64,000 nucleotides of DNA, taken from contig NZ_CP061718.1 in NCBI RefSeq assembly GCF_014764365.1, forward strand, positions 3,178,501 to 3,242,500. Reading direction: 5' to 3'. Position numbers and translations under genes: made by a program. The notes below the pieces were generated by a model that saw nothing but the letters and a program-made list of their open reading frames with translations, made no database searches and had not been told where the DNA came from. The DNA comes from Roseococcus microcysteis. Its GTDB lineage: Bacteria; Pseudomonadota; Alphaproteobacteria; Acetobacterales; Acetobacteraceae. Below, one piece after another: positions 54,920 to 63,352 of the stretch (positions are counted from its first letter, which is position 1; every line of letters starts with the position of its first letter).

Positions 54920-55981
54920 ATGTACTTCCCCTCCATCCTGCCCACGCTGCTGCTGGCGCCCGTCCTCGTCCTCGTCTCGGCGGTCGCGGTGCGGGCCATG
55001 ATCGCGCGGCCCATCCTGGACCACCCCGAGGCGCGCAAGATGCACGACCGCCCCACGCCCAAGGGCGGGGGGGTGGGGCCGGTGCTGGCCTTCGTGCTGG
55101 GCATGCTGGTGCTGTTCCACATCATGCCGGCCAACCCCATGGCCGATGCGCGCTATGTCGGCGTCATCCTGGCCGCGGTGGCCATCGCGGGCGTGGCGCT
55201 GGCCGATGACGTGCGGGATTTCCGCTTCCTGGTGAAGCTGGCCGCGCAGACCCTGGCCGCGCTGGTGGCGCTGGGGGCGGGGCTGGTGCTGCACACCCTC
55301 TCCCTGCCGGTGATCGGCCCGCTGCCGCTGGGCGTGCTGGGCCTGGCCATCACGCTGTTCTGGATCGTGGGCTGCACCAATGCCGTGAACTTCATGGACG
55401 GCATGGATGGGCTGGTGGGCGGCGTGGTGGTCATCGCCTGCGCCGCGCTGGCCGCCATCGCGGCCTTGCAGGGCGGATGGTTCATCCATGCGGCCGCGCT
55501 GTTCCTGCTGGCGGGCTTCCTGGGCTTCCTGCCCTACAACCTCCACCCCGCGCGCATCTTCATGGGCGATGTGGGCAGCCAGTTCGCGGGCTTCATGCTG
55601 GCGGTGCTGGCGGTGGCCGCGGCCGGGCTGGAGAGCAGCCAGGTCAGCTTCCTCATCGTGCCGCTGCTGCTGTTCGGCCTGTTGTGGGACGCCGCCTTCA
55701 CCCTGGCCCGCCGCGCCCTGATGGGCGAGGCCGTGGCGGAGCCGCACCGCAGCCACCTCTACCAGGTGGCGACCGCGACGGGCCTCTCGGTATGGCAGGT
55801 GGTGGCCACGCATTGGGGCTTCGCCCTGTTCCACGCCGGGCTGGCCTTCCTCTTCCTGCGCCTGGGGCCGGAGCTGAAGCCCTACATCGTCCTGCCCGCG
55901 CTGGCGGTGCAGCTGGTCTGGACGGGCTATGTTCTGGCGCGGATGCGCCGCACCGGCACGCGCTTCCGCCGGCCGGGCTGA
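54920..55981 (+). CDS. Undecaprenyl-phosphate glycosyl-1-phosphate transferase (WecA/MraY family, GT4-like)
   Basis: 353 residues, about ten TM helices. PNPT motifs: ARKMHDRPTPKGGG, ALADDVRDF (Asp-Asp), NAVNFMDGMDGLVGG, FMGDVGSQFAGF and PHRSHLYQ (HHH-like loop). It transfers a sugar-1-phosphate from UDP to undecaprenyl phosphate to begin O-antigen or capsule units. More similar to WecA/WbpL than MraY. No other polysaccharide genes are adjacent. Confidence 0.9.
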   Translation: MYFPSILPTLLLAPVLVLVSAVAVRAMIARPILDHPEARKMHDRPTPKGGGVGPVLAFVLGMLVLFHIMPANPMADARYVGVILAAVAIAGVALADDVRDFRFLVKLAAQTLAALVALGAGLVLHTLSLPVIGPLPLGVLGLAITLFWIVGCTNAVNFMDGMDGLVGGVVVIACAALAAIAALQGGWFIHAAALFLLAGFLGFLPYNLHPARIFMGDVGSQFAGFMLAVLAVAAAGLESSQVSFLIVPLLLFGLLWDAAFTLARRALMGEAVAEPHRSHLYQVATATGLSVWQVVATHWGFALFHAGLAFLFLRLGPELKPYIVLPALAVQLVWTGYVLARMRRTGTRFRRPG

Positions 55982-56096
55982 GCCCTGGCCGCCAAGATAA
56001 TCCCATGCGGCGGCCTCAACCTGGTGTAGGCATTCGCATCCGACCGGCAACCAGGCCCCCCGGCCAGGCCAGGCGCGGCGGCAGCGGAGGCCAGCC

Positions 56097-56765
56097 ATGG
56101 GCGCAGTCTGCGGGATCACCCACTACATCCTCACCCACGAAGAATGGGCCGAGCTCGACGACGAGCTGACCGGCCTCGACGTCATGCTGCGCCGGGGCGG
56201 GACCTTCACCCTCTCCCCCGGGCAATGCTTCACCCTGACCGGCCTGCGGGGCGACATCCACGAATTGCTGAACGGCTCGAAGGCGGCGAAGGGCATCGTG
56301 CTGCAACTGGAGCGCGGGCGCCGGATCGGCGTGGGCTTCCGCAACGAGAGCATGGCCCATGTCGTGGCCCGCAGCGCCAAGGCCTTCGCCAAGGCGGTGC
56401 CCGGCACCATCGGCGTCACCACGGCGCGCACGCTGACCATCCCGCTGGCGCCCTTCTTCCGGCGCGGCCTGGTGGTGGGCAACCCGTTGCAGGCCATCGA
56501 GGCGCCCATGCGGATGGCCAACCAGAAATCGGACCGGCAGGTGCTGCTGCAGATCTACCCGATGGACAGCGGCGACCACCCCCACGAGGTGTTCCATTAC
56601 GACGAGCACAGCATCACCCTGCGCGAGGTCTTCGACGACCTCCTCGGCGAGGGCCTGCTGCGGGAGGGCCCCTCCGCCTGGCGCCAGGGGGTGCACCCGG
56701 CGCGCGGCCTGAAATGGCGCATCAAGTTCCGCCGCAAGGGCAAGGAGGGAGGCGTGAACTTCTGA
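56097..56765 (+). CDS. Unknown 222-residue soluble protein
   Basis: No family recognised. The start ATG follows a 115-base leader. Contains ELTGLDVMLRRGGTFTLSPG, DIHELLNGSKAAKGIVLQLE and a basic C-terminal end (KWRIKFRRKGKEGG). No TM segments or signal. Codon usage and strand suggest a real gene. It may be a DNA/RNA-binding or cytosolic regulatory protein, but nothing in the sequence proves it. Ends four bases before the convergent amidohydrolase stop. Confidence 0.65.
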   Translation: MGAVCGITHYILTHEEWAELDDELTGLDVMLRRGGTFTLSPGQCFTLTGLRGDIHELLNGSKAAKGIVLQLERGRRIGVGFRNESMAHVVARSAKAFAKAVPGTIGVTTARTLTIPLAPFFRRGLVVGNPLQAIEAPMRMANQKSDRQVLLQIYPMDSGDHPHEVFHYDEHSITLREVFDDLLGEGLLREGPSAWRQGVHPARGLKWRIKFRRKGKEGGVNF

Positions 56766-56769
56766 GGCG

Positions 56770-58173
56770 TCAGCCGCGGCGGATACGCCCCCAGCCCGGC
56801 TCCTCCAGCGTGAGCGCCTCCAGCCCCGATTGGCGCAGCATGGCGGCGGTGGCGGATTCGGCCTCGGCCACGATGCCGGCGGGGTCGAGGTGCGGCACGC
56901 GGCGCGCCTCCATCAGCACGCGGCCCTCCACCACCACGTCGCGCACATCGGCCCCGGTGGCGAAGTGGATGACGCGGGAAACGGGCATGTTGGCTGGCGC
57001 CATGTGCGGGGCGGTGAGGTCCACCGTGATCACATCCGCGCGCTTGCCGGGTTCCAGGCTGCCGACCTCATCCTCCATGCCGAGCGCGCGGGCGGCGTCA
57101 ATCGTCATCATCTCCAGGATGCGGCCCGGCGGCAGCAGCCTGTCGTCGCGGGCGTGCTGCTGGGCGTAGCGCATGGCGGCGAAGCCGTGGCGCAGCATGT
57201 CGCCGCTGCGGTCGGGCGCGGTGCCATCGCTGCCGATGACGACGTTCACCCCCGCCTCCAGCATCCGCACCACGGGGCAGAAGCCGCGCACGGCGGCGAT
57301 GGCCGTCGGGTTGTGAACCACATGGGCGCCGGTGCGGGCGAGCGTCTCGATGTCCGCATCGGTCAGGTCCACGCAGTGCGAGAGGAAGGCGTCCGGCCCC
57401 AGCAGCCCGAACATCCCATCCGCCATGGCGATGGAGCCGTTGCGGTGCCCGTCCTGGTGGAAGCGGGCGCCGAAGCGGGCGCCCAGCGCGCGGACCGCCT
57501 CGCCCTGGGCACGGATCTCGGCCACCTTCGCGGCGTCGTGCTGCGCCTCGCGATAGACGGGCATCAGCGTGCAGAGCCGCATCAGCCCCTTCCCGTGCAG
57601 CCGCTCGAAGAGCAGGCCCATGACCTCCAGCTGTTCCGTGAAGGACACGTCGCGCTCGTCATAGCGGCGGGGGAAGGGCGGGCGGGTGGGGCCCACGGCC
57701 ATCACTTCGCGGATGCCGATCTCCGCGATGGCCTGGGCCCGCGCCTCGCCGGCCGCGGGGCTGTCCACGCGCATGATGGAATCGCCGCCGCCCAGCAGGG
57801 AGACGCCGGTGGTGACGCCGGCCATGAGGCGTTCCAGCCCCGCCAGCCGCGCCTCCGCCGCCCAGAAGGAGGGCGGCGAGGCCGTGGTGTAGATGACGCG
57901 GCAGGCTTCCATCCAGGCCGCGCTGTCGCCATTGCCCATGGTCTTGACCAGCCCATGCCCGGCATGGGCGTGGCTGTCCACGAAGCCGGGCAGGATGGCC
58001 TTGCCGCGCGCGTCCAGCACGCGCGTAGGGGAGGGGACGGCGGCCTCCACCTCGGCGCGGGGGCCCACGGCCGTGATGCGCCCGCCCTGGATGGCCACCG
58101 CGCCATCGGGGATGACGCGGCGCGTGGGGTCCAGCGTGACCACCACGCCGCCGGTGACGAGGAGCGTGTCCAT
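56770..58173 (-). CDS. Amidohydrolase (AtzA/TrzN/SsnA-like metal-dependent hydrolase)
   Basis: 467 residues. FVDSHAHAGHGL (HxH), a central FHQDGHRNGS, AFLSHCVDLTD and GSDGTAPDRSGDML (Asp) provide the metal site of a subtype III amidohydrolase. Family members deaminate or dechlorinate heterocycles (atrazine, guanine, 5'-thioadenosine). The substrate is unknown. The start ATG at 58173 shares its A with the phosphatase's TGA, so the two genes are co-translated. Confidence 0.85.
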   Translation of the reverse strand: MDTLLVTGGVVVTLDPTRRVIPDGAVAIQGGRITAVGPRAEVEAAVPSPTRVLDARGKAILPGFVDSHAHAGHGLVKTMGNGDSAAWMEACRVIYTTASPPSFWAAEARLAGLERLMAGVTTGVSLLGGGDSIMRVDSPAAGEARAQAIAEIGIREVMAVGPTRPPFPRRYDERDVSFTEQLEVMGLLFERLHGKGLMRLCTLMPVYREAQHDAAKVAEIRAQGEAVRALGARFGARFHQDGHRNGSIAMADGMFGLLGPDAFLSHCVDLTDADIETLARTGAHVVHNPTAIAAVRGFCPVVRMLEAGVNVVIGSDGTAPDRSGDMLRHGFAAMRYAQQHARDDRLLPPGRILEMMTIDAARALGMEDEVGSLEPGKRADVITVDLTAPHMAPANMPVSRVIHFATGADVRDVVVEGRVLMEARRVPHLDPAGIVAEAESATAAMLRQSGLEALTLEEPGWGRIRRG

Positions 58174-58739
58174 CAATGCCTCCAGACCACGGTCTCGGGC
58201 GCGCCGGCCGTGGGGTCGGCCTCGATCATCTGCCCGTTCATGACCGATTGCCCGGTGAAGGCCAGGATGAAGCCCCAGTGGGACACCACCAGGGTGTGCG
58301 CCCAGTCGTCCAGGGCCGCCATCTCGGCGCGGAACAGGGCGGCGCGGGCCAGCACCTGGTCCTCCGGCTCCTCGATGGGGGGCCACCAGATCTCCTCGAT
58401 CGCGTGGAAACCCACCGTGGGCCAGTCGCGTTGGAGGTGGCTGACGGGCGTGCCCACGTCGCAGGTGAAGGCGTAGCGTTCGCGCACCGTGGGCGTGACC
58501 GTCAGTGGCAGCCCCAGCGCCCGCGCCACCGGCGTCGCGGTCTGCAAGGCGCGGGTATAGGGCGAGGTGATGACGCGGCGGATGTCGCGCTTGGCCAATT
58601 CCTCGGCCGCGCGTTCCGCCTGTTCATGGCCCAGCGGGGTCAGCTTCGGGTCTATGATGCCGGGGTCGCGGCGCGTCTGGGTGAAGAGAAGGTTGAACTC
58701 GCTCTGGCCGTGGCGCAGGAAGATCATGTCTCGGCTCAT
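58173..58739 (-). CDS. Histidine-phosphatase (phosphoglycerate-mutase-like) protein
   Basis: 188 residues. The phosphorylated His is in MIFLRHGQSEFN; the SPYTRALQTATPVA loop supplies the Arg, and VVSHWGFILAFTG the second His. It would dephosphorylate a sugar phosphate or nucleotide; substrate uncertain. ATG 58739 (MSRDMIFLRHG) fits the family start; the extended frame upstream is not conserved. Confidence 0.88.
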   Translation of the reverse strand: MSRDMIFLRHGQSEFNLLFTQTRRDPGIIDPKLTPLGHEQAERAAEELAKRDIRRVITSPYTRALQTATPVARALGLPLTVTPTVRERYAFTCDVGTPVSHLQRDWPTVGFHAIEEIWWPPIEEPEDQVLARAALFRAEMAALDDWAHTLVVSHWGFILAFTGQSVMNGQMIEADPTAGAPETVVWRH

Positions 58740-58854
58740 TCCCCTGGGATGGGTTCCGGGGTAGCGGCGGCGCGGCTGGCGGGCAAGTGAGCCGAGTGGG
58801 ACATTGCGGCCACGCCACGTCATGCCTAAGTAGGCGGTTCCAGAGGAGGTCCCG

Positions 58855-59523
58855 ATGCAGGGCGGTTTCCCGATTGATCTGATCCTCTTCGCCATGGTGG
58901 CTGCCTTCCTGGTGCTGCGCCTGCGCAGCGTGCTGGGCAAGCGCACCGGCTATGAGCGGCCGCCGCAGCAGCCCCAGGGCGTGCAGGGCCCCACGGCCCG
59001 TGCCGAGGGCGTGGCGGAGGAGATCATGCCCGCGCAGCGCAGCAACACGCGCCGCGTGATCCCGGATGTGCGTTCGCCCACCGGCGCGGCCTTGGCGCGC
59101 ATTGCCAGCGCGGACCCGCAATTCGACCCGAACACCTTCCTGGACGGTGCCGAGGGCGCCTTCGGCATGATCGTGGCCGCCTTCGCCCAGGGCGACCGCG
59201 AGACGCTGCGCAACCTGCTCTCCGACGACACCTATGCCGGCTTCGAGGGCGCCATCACGGCGCGCGAGCAGGCGGGTGAGCGCCAGCGCACCGAAATCCG
59301 CTCCATGCACGAGATGGTGGTGGAAGGCGCGGAGCTGCGCGGCACGGTCGCCGATGTGACGGTGCGCTTCATCTCCGACCAGGTGAACATGACCACGGGC
59401 CGCGATGGCGAGATCGTGGCGGGTTCCGACGCCATCACCGAGGTGATCGACATCTGGACCTTCCAGCGCGACATCGCGACCGATGACCCGGCCTGGCGCT
59501 TGGTGGCCACCCGCTCGGGCTGA
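58855..59523 (+). CDS. Tim44/TimA-domain protein
   Basis: 222 residues. N-terminal TM anchor (LILFAMVAAFLVLRLRSVLG), a polar linker, and a C-terminal Tim44-like domain (FDPNTFLDGAEGAFGMIVAA, DDPAWRLVATRSG) facing the cytoplasm. It is the alphaproteobacterial relative of mitochondrial Tim44, proposed as membrane-quality-control factor. Strong AGAGGAGG ribosome site. A strong terminator follows. Confidence 0.88.
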   Translation: MQGGFPIDLILFAMVAAFLVLRLRSVLGKRTGYERPPQQPQGVQGPTARAEGVAEEIMPAQRSNTRRVIPDVRSPTGAALARIASADPQFDPNTFLDGAEGAFGMIVAAFAQGDRETLRNLLSDDTYAGFEGAITAREQAGERQRTEIRSMHEMVVEGAELRGTVADVTVRFISDQVNMTTGRDGEIVAGSDAITEVIDIWTFQRDIATDDPAWRLVATRSG

Positions 59524-59543
59524 GCCGCCCGAGGCCCATGAAC

Positions 59544-59579
59544 AGCCCCGCGCCGGATCGCCCGGCGCGGGGCTTTTTT
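59544..59579 (+). terminator. Rho-independent terminator after the Tim44-like gene
   Basis: AGCCCCGCGCCGG, 5-base loop, CCGGCGCGGGGCT, then T-run. Perfect 13-bp stem ending two bases before the convergent PrpD stop, so it may serve both strands. Confidence 0.92.
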
Positions 59580-59580
59580 G

Positions 59581-60921
59581 TCAGCGCAGCGCGACGAGGC
59601 CGGGCAGCGCGGACCCTTTCCAGAGCGATTCCAGCAGCGAAGCCGCGGCCTCCGCCCCGGTCTCCGGCGCCACCAGCTCCAGGAATTTTTCCGACAGGTC
59701 CTGGTCGGTCAGCGGCGCGTCCGGGTCGCCCTTGCGGGTGGGCTGGAACTGATACAGCTCCCGCCCGTCGCGCAGCCGGATGGTCACCTTGGCGCTGCGC
59801 TGGGCGGGGAAGGCGGCCTCGCACTCCGCGTCCTGGCTGACGGTGATGCGGGGCATCACGGCGCGGATGGCGGGGTCCGACAGGCGGGCCTCGTCGAAGG
59901 CGGAGAGCCGCACCGCCCCATGCAGCAGCATGGTCGCCACCGTGAACTGGGTGGAGAAGCGGCATTCCTGCTCGGTCCGCGCCTCGGGCCGGTCGCAGAC
60001 ATTCTTCGTCGCCGCATAGCCCGCGACATGCACGCCCGCCACGTCATCCGCCGTGAAGCCATGGGCGCGCTGCAATTCCCGCACCGCATCCAGCGCCGCG
60101 AAGATATGCCCGCAGCAGCCATGGTTCTTGATGGTCATTTCCGTGATGGCGAGCGGCTTGCCGATCAGTGAGAGCGGCTTGTCCCACTTGCCCGTGTCCT
60201 CGCTGGTGGCGGCGGCGAAGCCCGCCTCGCCATGCAGCACGTCCAGCGCGCCGGTCATGCCCTCGCGCGCCGCCATGGCGGCGAGTGCCCCGGCTTCCGC
60301 CGCATGGCCCGGGTGCAGCGGCTTGCTCATCCCATCGCCGCGGAAGGCCTGTTGCAGCCCGCCCGCCATGGTGGCGGCGGTGGCGATGGCATGGGCCGTC
60401 TGCCCGGCATCACAGTCCAGCAGCACGGCGACCGCGGCGGCGGCCCCGAAGGTGCCGACCGTGCCGGTGGTGTGCCAGTAGTCGTAATGCGAGGGCTGCA
60501 CCGCCTGGGCGATGCGGCAGGAGACCTCATAGCCTGCCGTCATGGCGCGCAGCAGCGCCGCCATATCCGTGCCGCGCGACTGCGCCGCCGCCAGCGCCGC
60601 CGCGATGGTCGGGCAGCCGGGGTGATAGACGCCCCAGCGCCAGATGTCGTCGAACTCCACGATATGGCTGGCCGTGCCGTTGATGAGTGCCGCGTGGCGC
60701 AGCCCGGTCCGCGCGCCATCGGTGTAGCTGACGGCCTGGCCCGTGCCGCGTTCGGCGGCCAGCGCCCGCGCCATGGGCGTGGCCGGCTCCTTGCGCGCGC
60801 CGGCCAGCACGCAGGCGAACCAGTCGATCAGCGCGCGGCGGGCGTGGCGGTCGAGGTCGGCGTCCAGCGGGGCCGTGCGCCAGGACGCCGCGTGCTCCGC
60901 CAGGACGAGAAGCGGGTTCAC
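59581..60921 (-). CDS. MmgE/PrpD-family protein
   Basis: 446 residues from GTG 60921, overlapping the dehydrogenase stop (GTGA). Motifs: YTDGARTGLRHAALINGTASHIVEFDD, GAFGAAAAVA-like helix, HPGHAAEAGALAA and IKNHGCCGHIFAALDAV. The family includes 2-methylcitrate and cis-aconitate decarboxylases and iminodisuccinate epimerase; it removes or isomerises a carboxylate-substituted group. The exact substrate is unknown; its partners suggest a hydroxy/keto acid. Confidence 0.85.
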   Translation of the reverse strand: MNPLLVLAEHAASWRTAPLDADLDRHARRALIDWFACVLAGARKEPATPMARALAAERGTGQAVSYTDGARTGLRHAALINGTASHIVEFDDIWRWGVYHPGCPTIAAALAAAQSRGTDMAALLRAMTAGYEVSCRIAQAVQPSHYDYWHTTGTVGTFGAAAAVAVLLDCDAGQTAHAIATAATMAGGLQQAFRGDGMSKPLHPGHAAEAGALAAMAAREGMTGALDVLHGEAGFAAATSEDTGKWDKPLSLIGKPLAITEMTIKNHGCCGHIFAALDAVRELQRAHGFTADDVAGVHVAGYAATKNVCDRPEARTEQECRFSTQFTVATMLLHGAVRLSAFDEARLSDPAIRAVMPRITVSQDAECEAAFPAQRSAKVTIRLRDGRELYQFQPTRKGDPDAPLTDQDLSEKFLELVAPETGAEAAASLLESLWKGSALPGLVALR

Positions 60922-61892
60922 CGGTTCCCCCGCAGCACTTCCTTGTTGATGACCATGTCCTCGTCCAGCTCGCCCTTGAAATGGCCGATGATGGAGGACA
61001 CCGCCGACAGCCCCATCCGCCGCATGCCCTGGTCCGTCCCCGCCGCCGAATGCGGCGTCGCGATCACGTTGGGCGCGTTCAGCAGCGGGTTGGAGGCCTT
61101 CACCGGCTCCTCCCAGAACACGTCCACGCCGGCGGCCCCCACCTGGCCGGTGCGGAGTGCGGCGGCCAGCGCCTCCTCCTGCACCAGGGTTCCCCGCGCG
61201 GTGTTGATGAAGCGCGCGCCAGGCTTCATCGCCGCCAGGAATTCCGCGTTCACCATGCCGCGATTCTGCGCGTTGGACGGGCAATGCATCGTCACCCAAT
61301 CCGCCTGCGCCAGGCCTTCCTGCAGGGTCTTGGCATAGCGGAAGCCGGCGCCCTTCACCGTGTTCATCGGGATCGCCGGGTCATGCACCAGCACATCCAT
61401 CCCGAAGGCGTGGCACAGCCGCGCCACCCGCCCGCCGATGCGGCCGAAGCCCACCACCAGCACCGTCATGCCCGACAAATCATAGGCCTGGGGCGCGTCA
61501 ATGGTGCTCCATTTCTCCGCGCGGGTGTTGATGTCGAAGGTCTTGAGCTGCTTCGCGATGTTCAGCATCAGCATCATCGCGTGCTCGGCCACCGAGAGCG
61601 CGTTGGCATCGGCCGTGACCGTCAGGGGAATGCCGCGCTTCGTCAGCTCCGGCACGTCCACCGCGTCATAGCCCACGCCATGCCGCGCCACGATGGACAG
61701 CTTGGGCGAGATGTCCAGGAATTCCGCGTTGATCGGCGTCGCGCGCACGATGATCGCATCCGCCCGCGCCATCACGCCCGGCAGGTTGTCCTTGTTGGGA
61801 TTCAGCAGCGTCTCGACCGTGTAGCCGGGCTCGGCCTCCAGCCGCGCGAGCGCATCAGCATGGACAGGACGCAGGAGAACGACATGGGGCAT
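60918..61892 (-). CDS. D-isomer-specific 2-hydroxyacid dehydrogenase
   Basis: 324 residues. NAD-binding GFGRIGGRVARLC (Rossmann), the catalytic Arg in INTARGTLVQE, Glu in GVDVFWEEP and His in TPHSAAGTDQG are all in place. It reduces a 2-keto acid or oxidises a D-2-hydroxy acid. Similar to 3-phosphoglycerate and hydroxypyruvate dehydrogenase types but lacks the ACT domain. Coupled to the PrpD-like gene and separated from the TPP genes by the hairpin array. Confidence 0.9.
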   Translation of the reverse strand: MPHVVLLRPVHADALARLEAEPGYTVETLLNPNKDNLPGVMARADAIIVRATPINAEFLDISPKLSIVARHGVGYDAVDVPELTKRGIPLTVTADANALSVAEHAMMLMLNIAKQLKTFDINTRAEKWSTIDAPQAYDLSGMTVLVVGFGRIGGRVARLCHAFGMDVLVHDPAIPMNTVKGAGFRYAKTLQEGLAQADWVTMHCPSNAQNRGMVNAEFLAAMKPGARFINTARGTLVQEEALAAALRTGQVGAAGVDVFWEEPVKASNPLLNAPNVIATPHSAAGTDQGMRRMGLSAVSSIIGHFKGELDEDMVINKEVLRGNR

Positions 61893-61931
61893 CAGGGGCC
61901 TCTCGGTGTGGCGATGTGGGGGGCGGGCACC

Positions 61932-62116
61932 CCGGGGAGGACGCCGTCCTCCCCGGACCCCACCTGCCAAGGGCCAGTGGGCCCTTGGAACCATTGAGTT
62001 TTGTTGGGTTTCGGGAGGGGGTTTAACCCCCTCCCGAAACCCAACCAAGCTGAACGAGGTCCAGGAGCCCACCGGCTCCTGGCGGGGTGGGTTCGGGAGG
62101 GGCGGCGCCCCTCCCG
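61932..62116. repeat. Array of five near-perfect hairpins in 185 bp
   Basis: Inverted repeats: H1 61932-61956 (12-bp arms), H2 61967-61988 (9 bp), H3 62004-62044 (20-bp arms, one-base centre), H4 62061-62082 (9 bp), H5 62094-62116 (11 bp). H3 and H5 share the GGTT(T)CGGGAGGGG core, H2 and H4 share a CCA(A)GG...GCC core. They fill the 244-base gap between the TPP decarboxylase and dehydrogenase genes (same strand). No coding sequence seen. Confidence 0.9.
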
Positions 62117-62136
62117 AGGTACCGCCCCCACATGGC

Positions 62137-62736
62137 TCACGCGAGGTGCGCCTGCGGCCCCATGAGGTGTTCCCGCATCCTGGCCTGCAGGATGGCGCCT
62201 TCGCGGGGCGGCAGGACGAGGGGCTTGTTGCCCGCATCCACCTTCACCACGCCGAAGAAGGGGCCGTCGCCTTCGCGGGCGGCCTTGACCAGGGCGGGCA
62301 CGTCGCCGGCCTCGGTGACGAGCATGGTGTGCTTGAGGCCCGCCCCGCGCGCCATGGTGGCGAGGTCCGTGCCGTGGCGCGTCGCCGTCTCCTGCATGCC
62401 TGTCTCGCCGTAGTGTTCATTGTCCTGGACGACGATGGCGAGGTTCTTCGGCGCCTGGTGCGCGATGGTGGCGAGGCTGCCGATGCCCATCAGCATCTCG
62501 CCATCGCCGGTCAGCACCAGCACGCGGCGGCTGGGTTGGGCCAAAGCAAGGCCAAGGCCGATCATCGCCGCCCCGCCCATGCCGCCCCAGAGCGGCAGGT
62601 TCTGCGGGCTGTCGCCGATGGCCGTGATGTCCCAGGCCGGCGCGCCGAGGCCCGCGATGACCAGCATGCCGCCACGGTCTTGCAGCAGGGCGCGGGTGAG
62701 TTCGCGCCGGTCGATCTTCCCCGAGGGTGCGAGCAT
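62137..62736 (-). CDS. TPP-binding beta subunit of a split sulfopyruvate/phosphonopyruvate decarboxylase-like enzyme
   Basis: 199 residues, the C-terminal (TPP-binding) half: LVLTGDGEMLMGIGSLATIA is the GDG...N-type ThDP/Mg motif, followed by VVQDNEHYGETGMQ. Similar to ComE (sulfopyruvate decarboxylase beta). The N-terminal half is encoded by the next gene. Decarboxylates a 2-keto acid to an aldehyde. The substrate is unknown. Confidence 0.85.
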   Translation of the reverse strand: MLAPSGKIDRRELTRALLQDRGGMLVIAGLGAPAWDITAIGDSPQNLPLWGGMGGAAMIGLGLALAQPSRRVLVLTGDGEMLMGIGSLATIAHQAPKNLAIVVQDNEHYGETGMQETATRHGTDLATMARGAGLKHTMLVTEAGDVPALVKAAREGDGPFFGVVKVDAGNKPLVLPPREGAILQARMREHLMGPQAHLA

Positions 62737-62739
62737 GGC

Positions 62740-63291
62740 TCAGTCCTTCCCGAAGGTCTTGGCGCCCAGCACCCGCTGGCCGATCAGCGTGGCGGTGGGG
62801 CGGAAGGTGTTGAAGGCGAGCTTGAGGGAGGCTTCCACGGTGGGCAGCACATCCTCCGCGCGGTCGGCGCGGTGGACGAGGGTGCCCATGGCCTCCAGCA
62901 CCGCCTGGGTCGCCTGGCCCATGGCGACCTGCGCCGGGTTGAACTCGCCGAAATCGCCGCGCATCGTCACGATCATCGGCATGGGTGTGCGATGGATGGA
63001 GGACAGGGAGAGCATGTTGATGCAGTTCCCCACGCCCGAGGACTGCATGAGCATCACCGAGCGCTCGCCGCCCAGCCAGGCGCCCTGCATGAGGGCGATG
63101 CCCTCCTCCTCGGTGGTGAGCGTCACCACGCGGAGTTCGTTGTCGGCGAGGCAGCGCTTGATCAGGCGCGAATGTCCCGCATCCGGCACCAGCGCCACCT
63201 GGCGGATTGAATACTGCTTGAGCAGCGCATAGATGCCATCGGGCCAATCGGCCTGGGCATCGGGCGCGGTCTCGACCGTGCTGTGACTCAT
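62740..63291 (-). CDS. TPP enzyme alpha subunit (N-terminal half, ComD-like)
   Basis: 183 residues from ATG 63291. LLKQYSIRQVALVPDAGHSRLI and the catalytic Glu in LTTEEEGIALMQGAWLGG (activates TPP), MLMQSSGVGNCINMLSLSS. It complements the beta subunit (three bases downstream), so a heterodimer forms. The frame continues antisense through eutB, but the ATG at 63291 gives the family start. Confidence 0.85.
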   Translation of the reverse strand: MSHSTVETAPDAQADWPDGIYALLKQYSIRQVALVPDAGHSRLIKRCLADNELRVVTLTTEEEGIALMQGAWLGGERSVMLMQSSGVGNCINMLSLSSIHRTPMPMIVTMRGDFGEFNPAQVAMGQATQAVLEAMGTLVHRADRAEDVLPTVEASLKLAFNTFRPTATLIGQRVLGAKTFGKD

Positions 63292-63352
63292 GAACGTCCT
63301 CCGTTGGCGGGGAGTTTCCGGCCCGCGCGGGGATCTGGCAAGCGGGGCGGGC

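Noticed and set aside
54272..56119. 615-codon minus-strand frame opposite LysE and GT4 genes
   Set aside because: Low-complexity His/Gln/Arg product opposite two clear membrane protein genes; a GC artefact.
61893..62237. N-terminal extension of the hydroxyacid dehydrogenase into the hairpin array
   Set aside because: Pro/Arg/Gly-rich, formed by the palindromes; the conserved start is at 61892.
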